From Dugong dugon (lineage: Eukaryota; Chordata; Mammalia; Sirenia; Dugongidae): a stretch of DNA of 64,000 nucleotides. Within the stretch, counting starts at the first letter, position 1. Every line of letters begins with the position of its first letter. The notes under the pieces were generated by a model. The model worked only from the letters and a program-made list of their open reading frames with translations. It ran no database searches and was not told where the DNA came from. Both the position numbers and the translations under genes were made by a program. The DNA lies in the NCBI GenBank assembly GCA_030035585.1, contig CM057472.1, forward strand, positions 87,107,601-87,171,600, written 5' to 3'. Shown piece after piece: positions 45,862-57,880 of this stretch.

Positions 45862-46782
45862 CAGCCTATATCTCTTTCCTCTGATATTCTTCTCTGCCTA
45901 TTTCTCTATTATTTCTACCTCTTCTCTTATATAAATATAAACTAATTCATAATAGTTTCTTATTCTCTGTCTGTAATTTGGTATATAATGGTAAGAGACT
46001 TTAAATACTATAGAAATGGGCACAATATAAATAAAGAGAAGGAGTGAGTCATAGTAGAAATTATAGTTGATCCTGAGCTCCAAGGCTTAGAGAAGCTATT
46101 TTTAAATGTGATTTGTATAACTGGTAGTGAAATTAATTTCAGGTTGGTTTTACATGGCATAAGGGACATCTAGTGGTTATCTAGGTGTCTGCAGATTACT
46201 AAAGGTAATATAAAGCCATAGGTATAAGCATTGGAATTAAGTATCATCATCTTCAAAGGAAACCCCAAGAAAGAAGGGGGGTTCTTCTTTGTTGAATGTC
46301 TCTTTACCTTGAAGTTAACAAAAACTAAAGAAGACTGTTCATAAAATTTTTAATTTGAGTCTTAACATTTCTGTTTGTATTATTGTCGGTTTGAACCCCA
46401 CTCTTATTTGCTGTCTTCTGCACCAGACTGGAAATGATTCTGTTATCAGTTACCTCGCAGCTTCGCATGTTCTTCCTATCACTTTCCCTACCTCTGCAGA
46501 GGGGCTCTTTGGGCCATTCTGGAAGACCATCTGATTAGGGCCTTCATTAGGCTAGAAGCAGAGCTGCTTAGCAGGCCAGGCAGGAGAGAGTTTGTAATTG
46601 CTTCTGACAGGCAGAGCTCCATCATTAGAATTTGCTTGGCCATCAGGAAGACATACAGCTCTGATCCACGTGTACTTTGTATGAATGAGTGGGGTTCATA
46701 TTGTAAGAGGATCCACTGCAAAGTCCCTGTGTGAAATTGCCATCTTAGTCCCAGAGTTCTCCTGGAACTTAACAATTGGTTA
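45862..46782. other. Single-copy intronic sequence
   Basis: No repeat or gene was recognised. Confidence 0.5.
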
Positions 46783-46956
46783 GCACCAGCCCTGGTGACA
46801 CAGTAGTTGAGAGCTTGGCTGTTAACCAAAAGATGGGCAATTTGAGTCTACCAGCCGCTCCTTAGAAATCCTATGGGGTAGTTCTACTCTGTCCTATAGG
46901 GTCTTTCTGAGTTGGAATCAACTCAACAGCAACCAGTTTGGTTTGGTTTTGGTTTG
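46783..46956 (+). mobile_element. Afrotherian SINE
   Basis: Complete sense copy: 'gcaccagccctggtgacac', 'cttggctgttaaccaaaag', 'ctactctgtcctataggg' and 'ttggaatcaactcaacagc', followed by a T/G-rich tail. The minus frame 46488-46829 overlaps its head and is not a gene. Confidence 0.92.
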
Positions 46957-47800
46957 TCATTGTATGACCTGTCACTGTCCGTGGTTCTGAACTCACTGCT
47001 CTGTCTTCTAGGCTGCTCAGAGTACTTGCTTGCCCTATATGCTCTTATTGTTTGCAGCCAACTGTGCTAGAATTCTTGAAGGCTCTGTTTAATTGAGTCT
47101 TTTTATAGTATGTTCCCCTTATCTTCTGCTTTTGGGCTTTTCACATAAGCTGTTTCTCCAGAAGCTGTTTGGCATTCCCGTTGTCATCTCTCTCCTTTCA
47201 GGGAAGCTGGGGGCAGCCAGAAGTCGCTAGTTACAGCCAAAGGCTTCATTGTAAGGGATTCATTTTTGGCTTTTTGATTCTGAGTACAGAGAATAAAGGT
47301 TCTGAGGTACTGTTTCAAAATCTTTAAGTGCTGTCTATGGCAAGCCCAATGTACATTGTCATATAAAAGGTATATGGTAGTCCCTTGGCATGTTCCAGAG
47401 TGTAAAACAGTGTTGGTGCTGAACTTTGCTAGGTAATTTTTTAGAGGGCCCTTCTATAATTCTTGATTTTTTTAAAATACCTCTTCGGTTGGTATTCTGG
47501 CAAGACACGTAAACTAATGACAGCTGCCATTCTAAGGTGCAGAACTTTGTATATAGATTGCCTTAAAAATGCAGGCACATTTCATAAGAATACACACTGT
47601 GGAAAACCCAACTAAATATTCAGTGATCCCATCAAAGTCCTTTTAAGTGTCTGGGATTCTTTATCTTTCTACCTGTCCATTTTATCACTTATTGTCAGCA
47701 AGGATAAGCATAGCACCTTCTTTCTGCATTGTAGTCCTGATTGGCTTAAAGGCATCAGAAAATAGCCTTTCCGGTCTTCCTTGCTATTCTTTATTCCCAC
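46957..47800. other. Single-copy intronic sequence
   Basis: No repeat or gene was recognised. The frame 47647-47922 runs into the L2 that follows. Confidence 0.5.
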
Positions 47801-47804
47801 TCAC

Positions 47805-48250
47805 TTACTTCTGCTACAAATATGTACTGACTTTGTGTCAAGCACTGGGAGACACAAAGTGGAAGGACACAGTTTCCTCCACTTGTGAAGCTCCCTGCAT
47901 ACTGGCGGAGATAAATACGTGATAAATACAACGATAGTAATTAGAACACAGCATTATAGGAGCAGAAAGGAGAAGTCAGCTGGGGTCGAGTGGAGTAGGC
48001 TTGCCAGAGGATGTGATGCCTGAACTGTCCCTCAAATGGTAGGTAGTAGTTATCCAGATAGAAAATCCAGGGAAGGTTCTCTTGGGGATGGTTAATGAAG
48101 GAAGTGCAGAACTTTGGCAAGGCTGGTGACAGTGGGACAGACACTAGATCAGGAAGAACCTTTTATGTAATGCTTAAAAGTTTGTATTTTATTCTGAAGT
48201 TAATGGGGAGCCATTGAAGGTTTAAGCATGACATGTTAACTCCAGGGAAA
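47805..48250 (-). repeat. L2, antisense
   Basis: 'gtgtcaagcactgggagac', 'tgtgaagctccctgcatac', 'attttattctgaagttaatg' and 'gggagccattgaaggttt' follow the antisense L2 order. A second short L2 piece is seen at 48600-48725 ('tatgtgcctggcactttgc', 'aaacactggggatgcac'). Confidence 0.75.
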
Positions 48251-48850
48251 ACAGTAACATGATTGCAGTCATTTCCAGCTCCCAGAATAAAAATATCAGT
48301 AGATTCTTAGTGATTCAGGAAGGTACCTTTTAAAATTTTGTCACTTGTCTAATCAAACTAATAGAGGCTTCCTTTCTATTCTAATGGCTCCTTTTTTTCC
48401 CAATTGCCTAATGTCTGTATTTTTAGAGCTTTTCATAATCAGATATCACCTACTCATCTGATCTTACTTTCTCTGCTTTGTTTCATGTAACTTTCACTCT
48501 AGTCAGGTTGGTGTCCTCATCAAATATTCTAAGACAGAAGCAAGTATAAGCTTTCACTAGTTAGGTATGTTTAGTATATAAGGAAATGCAGGAAGTTAGA
48601 GTGTTATTTATTGATCCGACTATGTGCCTGGCACTTTGCTAAACACTGGGGATGCACTGGTTCCCAAATCAGAACACACCCTCTGTGATTATAAAGCTCA
48701 CAGTTTAGAGCATCCTAACAGTGACATTCTTAGAAAGCAGAGAAAGGAGAAATACAATCTGAGTCAGGTTTCTGATTACAGGTTCTTATACATTAATTGG
48801 GATGACAAATATATCTCATCCAATTCAGATAAAAAATTATTCCTCTTTTA

Positions 48851-49061
48851 AGCATCTGATGGCACAGTTGCTAAGTGCTTAGGTGCTAACCAAAAGGCTG
48901 GTGGTTCAAACCCACCAGCCACTCCTCAGGAGAAAGATGTGGTAATTTGCTTCTGTAAAGATTACAGCCTAGGAAACCCTATGGGACAGTTCTACTTTGT
49001 CCTATAGGGTTGCTAAGAGTTGGAATCAACTCGATGGCAGTCTTTTTTTTTTTTTTTTTTA
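48851..49061 (+). mobile_element. Afrotherian SINE, long variant, with T-run
   Basis: Head 'gatggcacagttgctaagtg', B-box-like 'ggtggttcaaacccaccag', the extra middle block 'agaaagatgtggtaatttgc', tail 'gttggaatcaactcgatgg' and an 18-base T-run at 49043-49060. Confidence 0.9.
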
Positions 49062-49190
49062 ACATTCTCTGAGCATGCTAGTGGCAAGGAGTATGTCTCA
49101 TGGTCCTTATATCTTCCATGGCCTAGAGCTAAATGTATAGTGTTACCTAATACACTTATTTGGGACATTTGTTTTGTAATATTATAGTAT

Positions 49191-49390
49191 ACCCATTGTC
49201 ATTGAGTAAATTTAGACTTATGGTGACCCCATGTGTTACAGAGTAGAACTGCTCTATAGGGTTTTCTTGGCTGTAATATTTATGGAAGCAGATCGCTAGG
49301 CCTTTCTTCTATGGCACTGCTGGGTGGGACTGAACCACCAACCTTTGGGTTAGTAGTCAAGAGCAAACCGTTAGTGCCACCCAGGGACCT
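49191..49390 (-). mobile_element. Afrotherian SINE variant, antisense
   Basis: Tail 'cccattgtcattgagtaaat', body 'acagagtagaactgctcta', 'agcagatcgctaggccttt', B-box 'ggactgaaccaccaacct' and the tRNA-like head end 'gtgccacccagggacc'. Confidence 0.88.
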
Positions 49391-49972
49391 AGAACGTTCT
49401 AGTAGAGCTAGTCAATTTATATTAAGTTGGCTTTTATGTTAGAGGATAACAAGAGTAGAGAATAGGTTCACTTCAAGTTCTGCTTCTCATTGATTGGTGG
49501 CAACTTCCTGGAGCAGTTGGGAAGAATCCTGAAGCTCCAACTGGATTCAGTGGAAAAGAGAGTCAAATAGAATGACATCATTTAATAATGAATGCTGTCT
49601 TTCAGGAGGGAGTAGAGGCAGTTATTTGCTGACCTGGCTTTAAGAGATGGGGGAGTTTTTGTTCAGATGTAGTTGAAAGTATCAACTGTCAACTAGAAAC
49701 TTTTTTTTGTTTGTTTGTTTTTCACTACTGATTTACCAAGCCTATCTTGCAAAACTATGGCCCATACATGCAAGTTCGCATCCTGTTTCTCTGCCTGGGT
49801 CTGTCTATGTCAAGGTCTTGCTTCATTAACTTAGTAGAGGCTTGCTAGATTCTGGGAAAATTATAAAACTTGAATTGGCAAGTCCAATCCCTTGCGGTAA
49901 ATTGAGGCTTTACAGTAGCCTAAATATCCCAGATGCTTGATTACTGAAAATTAATTCTATGGGAAGTCTATG
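49391..49972. other. Single-copy intronic sequence
   Basis: No repeat or gene was recognised, apart from a T/G-rich spot at 49700-49722. Confidence 0.5.
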
Positions 49973-50268
49973 CTTGATTAGAATGCTTCTTAGAAGCAGG
50001 GATGGCGAGACTTTGTGTCACATACTTTGGACATGTTATCAGGAGGGACCAGTCCCTGGAGAAGGACATTATGCTTGGTAAAGTAGAGGGTGAGTGAAAA
50101 AGAGAAAGACCCTCAACGAGATGGATTGATACAGTGGCTGCAACAATGGGTTTGAGCATAACAATAATTATGAGGATGGAGCAGAACTAGGCAGTGTTTT
50201 GTTCTATTGAACATAGGGTCGATATGGGTCAAAACCGATTCAACGGCACCTAACAACAACAACAACAT
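49973..50268 (+). mobile_element. RTE LINE 3' end, 5'-truncated
   Basis: About 300 bases of the RTE 3' part: 'gcagggatggcgagactttg', 'ttatcaggagggaccagtc', 'tcaacgagatggattgatac', then the end 'ttcaacggcacctaacaac' with (AAC)n. Strong similarity to 8150-8450 in the other sense copy. Confidence 0.92.
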
Positions 50269-51300
50269 ACTTGATCAGTCTTCTTAGCTGATCTTCTTGA
50301 GAAGAATAAAATTGTGATCATGCCAAGGGTTGGAAATCTTTCTCAGCATCTTAGAGCCCATCTGTAACTAGGCATAATCCTATCTGTTCATTTCCTTTTC
50401 ACAAAGAACCCATTAGACAAACAAATGTTTAAGCCTGAGCCTTAGGCGTAAGTGGTAATCACTTGCACTATTACCAAAGGCTCTTGGGCTAGCACCTCTG
50501 GCCCTTTGATTCATGAGGGCTGAGTAACTGGCTGGCCTATAGCTATCTCTCTTTAGCTGGCCTGCCTGCATGCCCAGGTAACTGAATGGCTTTCTTCAAA
50601 GTGAGGTAAGGTCTGATTTTGCTCATTCATTATTAGTTTATCTACATTTTCTGCTTGTCTTATATCCCTTTTATCTTTCCTTAGCCACTCTCTTACAAAT
50701 GGGACTAGATATCAGAGATTGCAAACTGGTGACCTGTGGTGAGATCTCGCTTGCAGACATGTTTTGTTTGACACAGAGAGTGATGGATTACACAACATTT
50801 TAAAAATTGAATTAATTGCCAATATTATACTGCTGGTTTCATTTTAGCTAGAGTCTCCTTTTGACCTTTATTTTGAGCTCTAAAACTTAGACGTTTTCTG
50901 GCTCCTGCCTTACAAGTCTGAAATTCAGTTCCCATTCTTCTGCTTCTGGTGCTTAGTTTTTATCTTTGGCAGATCCTGACCACTGTTAACAAAATATAAA
51001 GCATGAAAATGGTGGTATCCATGGCATGTAGCAGTTGGGACTTTGAACCCCAGGTTGGATGTCAGCTGCATCTCAGCGGGCAGAGTTAGTTTACTGACCC
51101 TTATTAGCAAGATCACAGATGCAGATGTGGCTCTGGCCATGCCAAATATTTAGGTTCTTCTGACTTTGGAAGCTAAGAGGACCATCTGCTGCCGCATTTG
51201 TGCTTAGACTTCACTGTTGGAGTCTGTTCAGTGGTAGACAGTGGTGGAAAATGATGTTAATGGTAATGAATCATAAATCTGTGCAAGTGTATGGTGTGTG
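50269..51300. other. Single-copy intronic sequence
   Basis: No repeat or gene was recognised. A (TG)n/(AG)n tract lies at 51295-51325. Confidence 0.5.
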
Positions 51301-51373
51301 TGTGCACATATGAGAGAGAGAGAGAAGAAACAGCCATTAAGCAGATACATATGTGTATATACGTATATATGTA

Positions 51374-51573
51374 GGAGACCCTGAGTGGCACAAATGGTTA
51401 AGTGCTCAGCTATTAACTGAAAGGTTGGCGGTTTGAATCCACCCAGAGGAGCCTTGAAAGAAAGCCCTGGTGTAAAGATCATAGCCATTGAAACCTTATG
51501 GAGTATAGTTCTACTCTGAGACAATGGGGTCACCATGAGTCAGAATCTACTTCAAAGCAACTGGTTTGGTTTT
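51374..51573 (+). mobile_element. Afrotherian SINE variant
   Basis: 'ggagaccctgagtggcac', 'ggcggtttgaatccaccca', the middle block 'aagaaagccctggtgtaaag' and the tail 'gtcaccatgagtcagaatc'. A second, tail-only piece occurs at 51671-51717 ('gctatgagtcggaatccac') inside the following simple repeats. Confidence 0.88.
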
Positions 51574-51745
51574 ATCTTATGTGTTTATGTGTATAGATGT
51601 CTATATGTATGTATATGTACATATGTACACATACACGCACACGCACACATATATATACACCTATATATGTATAGCTATGAGTCGGAATCCACTTGACGGC
51701 AATGGGTTTCTGGTTTATATATATGTTAAATATATATATATTTCA
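51574..51745. repeat. AT/CA/CG-rich simple repeats with a SINE tail inside
   Basis: Alternating purine-pyrimidine runs: (TATG)n, (CACA)n and (AT)n. The frame 51566-51799 (rich in Y, T, H, I) reads these repeats and is not a gene. Confidence 0.85.
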
Positions 51746-51894
51746 GAGTTTCTTAAATCCAGAGTCTGTCATTATTTTCAGTCCTGTCTCTTGAGCTAAT
51801 GACTGCCCTTAGGACGTATACTCAGAAGGTATCTTTCCTTTCCAATGACCCCATGCCAGGCTATACTGCCTGTTGCTTTCTTTAGTCTGGCTTT

Positions 51895-52160
51895 TCACAG
51901 AAAATAGCATAATAATAGTAACTGTGAAGGGCCAGGAAGTGTGGAAAGTACTTTATTATATGACAATATCATCTCATAGATTTCCTACACCCCTGTGAAA
52001 TAATATGTGTTATCTCTACTGTATAGTTGAGGGATCTACACTGAGACAAGTTAAGTAATTTGCTCAAGGTCATATAACTAGTTAGCAGTGGAGCAGGACT
52101 CATACCCTGGTTAGTGCATCTCCAAAGTGCATGATCTTAACAACCGCCCTATACTGTCAC
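51895..52160 (-). repeat. MIR, antisense
   Basis: 'gtggaaagtactttattat', 'caatatcatctcatagat', 'aagttaagtaatttgctca', 'aggtcatataactagttag' and 'gagcaggactcataccctg' follow MIR order. Confidence 0.82.
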
Positions 52161-53412
52161 TTGAGTCCAGCATCTAATTTAATGAAGATATGAGCCTTTC
52201 TCGAGTACCTATACAGCTAGGTGCTTTTTCAAATTTTAAAAGTGTATTGCATATTTTTTTGCTAATAAGGTGTTTGGGTGTATTGAAAAGACAAGGCTTG
52301 TACTCATTCAAAGATAACAAGGTTGGGTGTTTTAAGTGACAAATGTGTGTTTAGAGGAGGTAGAAATCACAGCCGATCAGAGTCATCGGTTGCCAGAGGA
52401 CAGGATGGGAAGTGGGGTGGAGACAGTAGGATGTGTGATTCTGTGGAAACCCCAGAAGCAAGATTCTTTCACAATGCTTCTTACACATTTTCTTACCCCG
52501 AGGAGGAATGCTACACCATAATAAGATTAGCCCAAAAGTTCTTTCTAGAAGCTGCACCATTCTGGAAGCTGAAGAAAGAAAGAAAATAAATAAATAAACA
52601 AACTCATTTCACTGGTAGCTTATTGTCAAAGGATTAAGTTTGGTGAGGGTTAAATATATCTCTGTCTTTTGCATGTTGAGAGTAAATTGTTCCACAAACA
52701 GGTATAAGGTTGAAAGACATTACTGGGATTTATATTCAACACTCCTTCCACACTCCAGACGCCCTGACACTGGCTTCTCCGCTATTGTGTTTTGCCCAGT
52801 GTAGATACTTCAGGGAATACCCTCCAGTCTTTACTTCAGACATCCACTACTGACTTGAATCAGAGCAGTGGGGCTCAGTTGTCAAGTCGTGGACCTATAC
52901 ATGATCTAGTCTTCAAAGCTGACCTGGTAGTAGTATTGAAATTGTCCTTTATTTAGATCCACAGATGATTAAAGATGCTTTAAAAATAAGAGAAAAGAAA
53001 GACCAGGAGAAATAGTGCCAAGATGCCATCTGGGCACTGCCAGGCACATGCCCACACTCCTTCATTCCTCTTAGTTCCCTTGCTGGAGTGCGCAGGGACG
53101 TGGCATTTACAGCAGAACACATAGAGGCAAGTTCTCAGGAAGCTGAGAACAGGGTGGCCTAGGATACAAAGGAGGAAGGATGACAGGAAATACTTCTCTG
53201 AGCTGAGACTGTCTCTAACCCTTAGATTCATTCTCATGGACCTGCCATGTAACTCAAGTACCATGGAAGAGTCAAATGTAAAAGGTGCATCATGTGGGGC
53301 TGCAGGGTTAGGATTGTCTCTCTTTCCCCAGGTAGCGTGAGTGGTTTGTGTGACAGGTCAGCCAACTTTCTTCTGTGCAGGCAATATAAGTATTTGAATT
53401 CTACCAAGTGTT
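52161..53412. other. Single-copy intronic sequence
   Basis: No repeat or gene was recognised. Frames at 52323-52589 and 52336-52521 overlap in different phases, and 52980-53264 (minus) has no recognised domain. Confidence 0.5.
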
Positions 53413-53424
53413 AATGATTAGCAG

Positions 53425-53627
53425 GAGGCCCTAGTTGGTGCAAACGAATAAACACTCAGCTACTAACCAAAAGTTGGTGGTTCGAATCCACCCAGCGGTG
53501 CCGTGAAAGAAAGACCTGACTATCCACTTCCGCTAGATCACAGCCATTGAATACCCCATGGAGCGCAGTTCTGCTCTGACACACATGAGGTCACCATGAG
53601 TCTGAAGAGACTGGGCACAACTGGTGG
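53425..53627 (+). mobile_element. Afrotherian SINE variant
   Basis: 'ggaggccctagttggtgc', 'ggtggttcgaatccaccc', middle block 'gaaagacctgactatccac' and the tail 'gtcaccatgagtctgaag'. A target-site duplication of 9 bases (tgattagca at 53415-53423 and 53628-53636) flanks it. The head has the full tRNA-like 'ggttcgaatccaccc' B box. Confidence 0.9.
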
Positions 53628-53639
53628 TGATTAGCAAGG

Positions 53640-53990
53640 ATCATAGTAGCCAGGGAGGGCCTGGAGTGGGTTTGGATGTAGATCTTGGCAGAGGAGTACC
53701 ATTAAAAGAGGTTGGAGTAAAGAGGAAGGCACTGTAACCCGGAAAATGTGGAAGAGCAAAAATGCAGACATAGTAGCACTTGGAGCCATGCAGAGGCCGT
53801 TGAAGAGACTCCTGGGTGGGGAGGAGTAGGTGTCCATTACAGAGGACCATAAGTCAGCACCAGCTGTGGAGGGCTTTGCACACCAGGATAGAGCTTTGTG
53901 TAGTTTTTGTTCTGGAGTAAAGGGTTTCTGTTTTATGGGAGGACATGGGCTATGGGAGAGCCTGGAACTGCCATCCCTGGAGCATAACTA
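53640..53990 (-). repeat. Possible L2 fragment, antisense
   Basis: Weak order match only ('gtggagggctttgcacacc', 'gtttctgttttatggg'). It could be single-copy sequence. Confidence 0.4.
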
Positions 53991-53999
53991 CTTTCCTCA

Positions 54000-54212
54000 G
54001 TGCAGTCGGAGAGTTCTGGGTTCAAGGTATAATGATGCCCTTAGCTGGCTCTGTGGTCTTGGGTAAGTACTTATCCCCTCGGAGCCTCATTTCTGTAAAA
54101 CAGGACTAACACCACCTATTTCACTTGCTTATTGTAGATGATATAAAATAATGTTTTTAATGTGCCTGGCACATGGTAGGCTCTCAATAGTGGTAACTAT
54201 TTTTATTATATT
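54000..54212 (+). repeat. MIR, sense
   Basis: 'ggctctgtggtcttgggta', 'cggagcctcatttctgta', 'atgtgcctggcacatggta' and 'aggctctcaatagtggta' follow MIR sense order. Confidence 0.82.
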
Positions 54213-55850
54213 TTTCCGGCTCCCATAGCTTGCCTTACTCCTGGTATTGCACCCACGTGTCTCTGCTTGTATCATGGTTTATGGATGGATGCACGTGTGT
54301 TTACTCTGAGTCCCTCAGAGACTCTGCCTTAACACTTTTACTGTCTGGACTCCTAGTATGAAATGCAAGTTCAAACAGCAGTCTTTCCAAGGCCGTGGGT
54401 AAGGTAGAAAGGCCAGCTTGTCACTCTTTGTGACCCTGCTTCTCTGCTCTCAGCCTGTGTGACATCTCTCTCCACAGGGAGCATTTTCTACTTTGTCTTT
54501 AATTGCTCCTTGTTGGGGTGACCTGCCAGCTAAGGCTGCTTTCTGTCACTCGATGCCACATCTCTTCCTAGTTCAGTCAGCCAGTCAGGGACATTTGTTT
54601 GGTTGAGAGTCTGATTTTATGGAAAACACTGTGCCAGAAACTAATTTGCCTTGTAAGGTAGTCCATCAGTGTTCCTACCTCCATGCCCTACCCAAGGCCT
54701 GTACAGTTCTACCTGGCCATGCTGTGGTCCCCTCCCCTGCCCCCATCACATAGGATGAGTGGAATAGGGGAGTATGTCTGAATCCTTGGTGGAGCAGGGA
54801 GAAGGAAAGAATACCAGCAACGCAGCTTCTCCTTGGAGTATCACCCAAGACATTTGTCCTCTGTCCCTTTCTTCTTGGTAAAAGATCCTCAGTTCAAGCC
54901 CCTGTCAGTTTCAGACAACACCCCAATAATGCCACATTATTATTTCTTCCTGGGTTTGTGTACCCATTTAGAACTATGTCCTATCATATATAAAATCCCA
55001 TTTGATTTTGGCAACAGCCCTGGAGGATTAAGGGGGGCAGTTTATAAAACAGGTATTAAGACTAAACACGTATTAAAGACTCTCACTCATACAAATGAAT
55101 AAAATGGGACTCAGCGAGGTTGCCCAACTGTCAGTGAGAAAGGTGTCAGCTTTTTTTCACCATAGTGGGAACTCCATGTGAATAGGTAAGTAGTTTCAGG
55201 GCTATGGAGTAGACAAGAGCTCACCTTTGACCAGCCTTTGAGAAAAGCCTGGTTACCTCTGTTTGGCTTCTTCCTGGCTCTGCTTATCCTGCCCATCTTA
55301 GAAATCTGTGTTTGAATTATTCACCTTCCACTCAGTCTTGGCTAAGTAGCCTCTCACGAAAGCGTTCCTTTTCACAGGCACCTGCATCCCTTTGAAAGGC
55401 CTTTTTTCTTTTCTTTTTTTCCTTCTGCCCCTGGCCTCCTGTAGGGATGCCTGAGCTCTTTTCATGTACTGTTCAATGGAGCTCAGAGTCTGTCTGTCTC
55501 TTTGGGGTGAGCTATTGTTATACATTAATAATTAACCTTTACAAGGAGTTCAAGTATAGGCACTTAACCCAAATGCAGGGGAAGCCAAAGTTTGGTTATG
55601 ACACAGAGATCTCACTTGCTGAGGCATAATAATGGGAGTTAGGAATAGAGGAGTTGCCAGTCATTAAACGTTTATCGTTTCTTTCTGGTTCACTCACTTG
55701 AGTGATTGCCTAAGGATCCTGTTGTATTTCCCTTTCGCATGTTGTCAGTCCAGTAGAGCTAAGATGAGAAATTCAGCTTTTGAACTGGTAGAACCTAGGA
55801 AGGTGAACATGCATGGCTTTTCACAGTGTTAGAGGTGAGCTAATGGAACA
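54213..55850. other. Mostly single-copy intron
   Basis: A faint antisense MIR trace is visible at 54985-55140. No gene was recognised. Minus frame 55298-55525 (K/R-rich) reads a T/C-rich stretch. Confidence 0.5.
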
Positions 55851-55852
55851 TG

Positions 55853-56335
55853 GTTAAAAGCATCTACAGTGGTAAAGCACATGGGCTCTAGAGCCAAACT
55901 GCCTGGGTTCAAGTCCTGCTCTGCCACCTGCCAGCTGTGTGCCTGTGGGCTGGTGCCTTAATGTGTCTCTGTGTCCGTTTCTGTATCAGTAAAGTGGAGG
56001 AATGATGGTAGTTATTTCAAATGGATGTTGTCAGGATCTGATGGGATGACGGGCATTAGGTCTTTAGCACAGTGCCTGGCACATAGTAAAAACTGGAAAA
56101 AAAAGAAAAAGAAAAATCTCATTGCACTCAAGTTGATTCCCACTCACAGTGACCCTATAGGAAAGAGTGTTAACTATTCCATAGGATTTCCAAGGAGTGG
56201 TTGGTGGATTCCAACGGCAGACCTTTTGGTGAGCAGCTGTAGCTCTTAACCATTGCACCACTAGGGCTCTGGCACATAGTAAGTGCTCAATAAATGTTAA
56301 TATCATTAGTATTTTTAGTGTTATTGACTATGGTC
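55853..56335 (+). repeat. MIR, sense, near full length, split by a SINE
   Basis: 'atgggctctagagccaaac', 'ctgcctgggttcaagtcct', 'gctctgccacctgccagc', then 'acagtgcctggcacatag' before the SINE and 'gtgctcaataaatgttaa' after it. It is one of the best preserved MIRs here. Confidence 0.9.
56090..56268 (-). mobile_element. Afrotherian SINE inserted in MIR
   Basis: Antisense copy with A-rich start (56096-56117), 'ccactcacagtgaccctat', 'ggatttccaaggagtggtt' and 'cattgcaccactagggctct'. A perfect 14-base target-site duplication (ctggcacatagtaa at 56076-56089 and 56269-56282) flanks it. Confidence 0.95.
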
Positions 56336-56689
56336 AGGCCCATGGTCAAGGTTACATAGGAGGTAGAACATTTCCAATGCTTGATCATTAGTTATATACC
56401 ACTCTTGTAATTACTATTAAAAGGCAACCAGCTCTGCTTGATTCTCTCCTGGTGGTGGTGAAAAGAGGGAAGATACTTCTACAGTTGGATGTCCGGGATT
56501 AAATGATATGGACTGGAATGTTCCATCCAACTAACTTTCTGTCACTGATATGGATTGAAAGACTTATTTTAGCCCTTAAGTCTTATTGTTTTACTGAAAA
56601 TGGAGATGGTAACACAACCTTCTCAGGGCTGCGGAAAAAATGAAAGGTAATTAACAACAACAACCCTCAAGATAGCCGAGACTGTTTTT

Positions 56690-56875
56690 GCCCTTGCTAC
56701 GTGCTATCTCTAAGCACTTTATGTATATTAACTTGTTTAATCCTTACAAAATAAGTTACTCCTATTATTCTCATTTTCAGAAGAGGAAATAGTCTCAGAG
56801 AAGTTATATCACTGCGTCATGGTCACACAGCTTGTAAGTGGTGGATGTGGGATTCAAACCTAAATCTGAGTCCTA
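56690..56875 (-). repeat. MIR, antisense
   Basis: 'ctaagcactttatgtata', 'taatccttacaaaataag', 'aagaggaaatagtctcag' and 'tcacacagcttgtaagtgg' follow antisense MIR order. Confidence 0.85.
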
Positions 56876-57249
56876 ACTTTGACAAAATTTGGGTACAATA
56901 AAGTAAAGGACATCGCAAAGTGGTCGGCAGAGCCAAAACTCAAATGTTAGCCCCTTCCCTTCTATTTGTTTTCTTGTTTACTCTTTTTGTACGGATGTGA
57001 CATTACCGACAGATCGGAGGATTGAGATCCATCTCAGGGCGCTACATGAAAATTCAGTTCTAATAACAGCAAAACCTTTTTGAAATTCTAATTTTGGGGA
57101 ACAGAATTAATGTCTCTTTTTATACGGATTATACTAGATTTAGAAAGTCATAACTTTTTTTTTGAATGTTTTAGGGTGTCTCATTTTTCCACTCTATGTA
57201 TATAGAAAGCACATGAAATATACCAAAAAAAGTCCCCTTCCCCACTAAT

Positions 57250-57880
57250 TCTTAACATACAGTCATTTTTTAAAACAATATAATCATATTGTTAAAAAAA
57301 ATCAAATAATGCAAGAGGGTGCTATGAAAAGTAAGTCTCCCTCCCACTTCTGAATATTAAATACACAATTCACTCCCCAGAGGCAATTTTATGGTTTTAT
57401 GCATATACGAGCTTATATACATTTCACCCCCGCCCCTTTTACACAATGATGGCATAATGCGCACTCTGGGTTGTTCCTTGCTAGTTTCACTTAATATGAC
57501 TTGGAGGGTGTTGTTGTTGTTGCTAGCTGCCATTGAGTTGGCTCCTGACTCATGGCGACCCCATGTGTTAAAGTGGAACTGCTCCATACGGTTTTCTTGG
57601 CTGGAGTCTTTATGAAAGCAGTTTGCCAGGCCTTTTCTTCTGTGAAGCTGCTGGTGGGTTAGCAACCAATTGCATGCCACTTGGGCCACAGTCATGTCAA
57701 AACCCAGAGCACCACTTCATCCTAATGGCTGCGTAATATTCCATCATAAGGATATGCCAGGCTATTACTGTCATTTTGGTTAATCTAGTCTTTTACTAAA
57801 GACACTTCAGTAGGTATCTCTGTACCTAAGTATTGGCATTTTGTGCAACTTAATCTGTATTGAATTTTACTTGTAAGTTC
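57250..57880 (-). repeat. Old L1M 3' part, antisense, split by a SINE
   Basis: Left part to 57508 ('tatgcatatacgagcttat'-like stretch, 'gttccttgctagtttcact'), right part from 57691 ('atggctgcgtaatattcc', 'taagtattggcattttgtg'). The order matches the end of ORF2 and the 3'UTR of L1M elements read backwards. Confidence 0.7.
57509..57690 (-). mobile_element. Afrotherian SINE, antisense, RTE-like tail
   Basis: Starts with (TTG)n at 57509-57521, then 'gccattgagttggctcctg', 'gaccccatgtgttaaagtg', 'gcagtttgccaggccttt' and 'caattgcatgccacttggg'. The (AAC)n-type tail on the minus strand resembles the RTE end. Confidence 0.88.

Noticed and set aside
53425-53500. tRNA-Asn-like gene on the + strand
   Set aside because: Same reason: it is the head of a retroposed SINE with a target-site duplication.
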